A stretch of 64,000 nucleotides of DNA from Lachnospiraceae bacterium (GTDB lineage Bacteria; Bacillota; Clostridia; Lachnospirales; Lachnospiraceae): assembly GCA_017934175.1 (NCBI GenBank), contig JAGBKB010000083.1, positions 1 to 64,000 of the forward strand, in the 5' to 3' direction. The position numbers were made by a program, and so were the translations under genes. A model generated the notes under the pieces. It worked only from the letters and a program-made list of their open reading frames with translations. It had not been told where the DNA came from and searched no databases. Below are positions 63,042 through 64,000 of the stretch, piece after piece. Position 1 is the stretch's first letter. The number at the start of each line of letters is the position of its first letter.

Positions 63042-64000
63042 TTAAATTACCAATCCAAGTTGTAAATACTCATCAACTTTTTCTTTAATTTCACGAGTTA
63101 ATATTTGTTTCTTATCTATAAACTCTTTTGCATCTACACTTGCCTCTCTAAAAATCCCAATGTCTGTATACATATCTGCAAGTTTAAAATCCATACTGCC
63201 TGATTGCTTTATTCCAAAAATATCTCCAGGACCACGCAACTTCATATCTTCTTCCGCTATATAAAAACCATCTGTTGAATCAGCAAGCACCTTTAATCTT
63301 TTTTGAGATTTATCCGTTTTAGTAGTATCAACAAATAGAGCATAACTTTGGTCTTTTCCCCTTCCCACTCTTCCTCTTAATTGATGAAGTTCTGCAAGCC
63401 CAAATGCTCCCGCATCCTCCACCATAATAAATGTAGCATTTGGCACATCTACTCCAACTTCTATGACAGTAGTTGATACTAAAATATCAATTTCACCATT
63501 TTTAAATCTCTGCATGATGTCATATTTTTCTTCTTGCTTCATCTTGCCGTGAAGTATATCTATATTTATGCTCTTGCCAAAAAACTCTTTTAGTTTATCA
63601 GCATAATCAATTACATTTTGGTAATTAGCAAAACTTCCAACTGACTCTTCATCATTTTTTTCAATGGCAGGACAAATGACATATGCTTGGTGTCCTAAAT
63701 CAAGTTGTTTTTTTATTGCTTTATAACCCTTTTCTCGCTCACTTACATTTGCCACATAGTTTTTAATCTTCAATCTATTTTTAGGCTTTTCTATTATATT
63801 GCTTATGTCCATCCCTGCATATAAAAGCATCGCAAGAGTTCTTGGTATAGGTGTAGCCGACATAACTATCACATTTGCATTATTTGATTTTTCTTCAAGT
63901 GCTTTTCTTTGATTAACACCAAATCTATGTTGCTCATCAATTATGCATAATCCTAAATCGTGATAAAATACATTTGATGAAAATAATGCATGTGTGCCAA
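63042..64000 (-). CDS. recG: ATP-dependent DNA helicase RecG (C-terminal part)
   Basis: The frame is open to the window edge, so the N-terminal wedge domain lies outside. Visible: CIIDEQHRFGVNQR (motif II, DEQH), VIVMSATPIPRTLAM (motif III), ILVSTTVIEVGVDVPNA (motif V) and HQLRGRVGRGKDQSYAL (motif VI), then the C-terminal TRG-like and helical region. About 319 residues are present. It remodels stalled replication forks. Confidence 0.96.
   Translation of the reverse strand, partial: GTHALFSSNVFYHDLGLCIIDEQHRFGVNQRKALEEKSNNANVIVMSATPIPRTLAMLLYAGMDISNIIEKPKNRLKIKNYVANVSEREKGYKAIKKQLDLGHQAYVICPAIEKNDEESVGSFANYQNVIDYADKLKEFFGKSINIDILHGKMKQEEKYDIMQRFKNGEIDILVSTTVIEVGVDVPNATFIMVEDAGAFGLAELHQLRGRVGRGKDQSYALFVDTTKTDKSQKRLKVLADSTDGFYIAEEDMKLRGPGDIFGIKQSGSMDFKLADMYTDIGIFREASVDAKEFIDKKQILTREIKEKVDEYLQLGLVI

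Overview
The window is a 64 kb piece of an AT-rich, low-GC Gram-positive chromosome. A PolC-type replicase, the CdaA/CdaR pair, lipoproteins with Gly/Ala/Ser-Cys lipoboxes, the order rpmE-DUF1385-prmC-prfA and the order cysS-mrnC-rlmB all point to Clostridia. The secreted 'SDNDGSAF' proteins and the DUF6273 lipoprotein suggest a Lachnospiraceae-like lineage. The lineage is an inference; no rRNA or species marker is present.

Region 1 (1-5.4 kb) is accessory. It holds the lysogeny end of a phage-like integrated element: small early genes on the minus strand, an XRE repressor with three operator-like sites in the divergent promoter, and a tyrosine integrase on the plus strand. Next to the integrase are a headless gene remnant and a VapBC toxin-antitoxin pair whose antitoxin looks like a RelB/VapB hybrid. 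Region 2 (5.6-10.7 kb) has two tandem secreted paralogues, the second preceded by a G10 tract, and a Na+/dicarboxylate symporter fused to an RsbW-like ATPase domain.

Region 3 (10.7-54.3 kb) is mostly core. In order it holds gdhA, prfA, prmC, DUF1385 and rpmE; a polysaccharide polymerase with cdaR-cdaA; divergently an NlpC/P60 lipoprotein, a two-component system and a DD-carboxypeptidase gene whose stop codon overlaps tRNA-Arg by one base. A long minus-strand block follows: rRNA and tRNA modification, uvrC, ispG, miaA, cysS, tRNA-Leu, ispF, metG, aroD, tatD, a Zn/Cd ATPase, polC and rseP. Then come plus-strand folA and a YitT-family gene. Core-gene oddities are a PolC whose proofreading exonuclease has lost most catalytic residues, a UvrC without its C-terminal HhH domain, a MetG without the tRNA-binding tail, and an rlmB with no standard start codon.

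Region 4 (54.33-59.15 kb) is the most interesting part. A 4.8 kb cargo island is bracketed by 33-bp direct repeats (one mismatch) that duplicate the 3' end and terminator of the yitT gene. It carries a decayed wall-binding protein, a membrane protein with wall-binding repeats, a Cys-rich small protein plus a DUF262-HNH nuclease (candidate phage defence), and a putative BECR-fold RNase toxin. The nuclease operon sits behind a leader of about 190 nt with its own extended -10 promoter, a 20-codon leader ORF, an intrinsic terminator and mutually exclusive pairings, which together look like ribosome-mediated attenuation. A second promoter with consensus spacing drives a short convergent RNA into the 3' end of the toxin gene.

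Region 5 (59.2-64 kb) returns to core genes: a lipoprotein, an RluA-family pseudouridine synthase, a coiled-coil protein, coaD, rsmD and the 3' part of recG, cut by the window edge.
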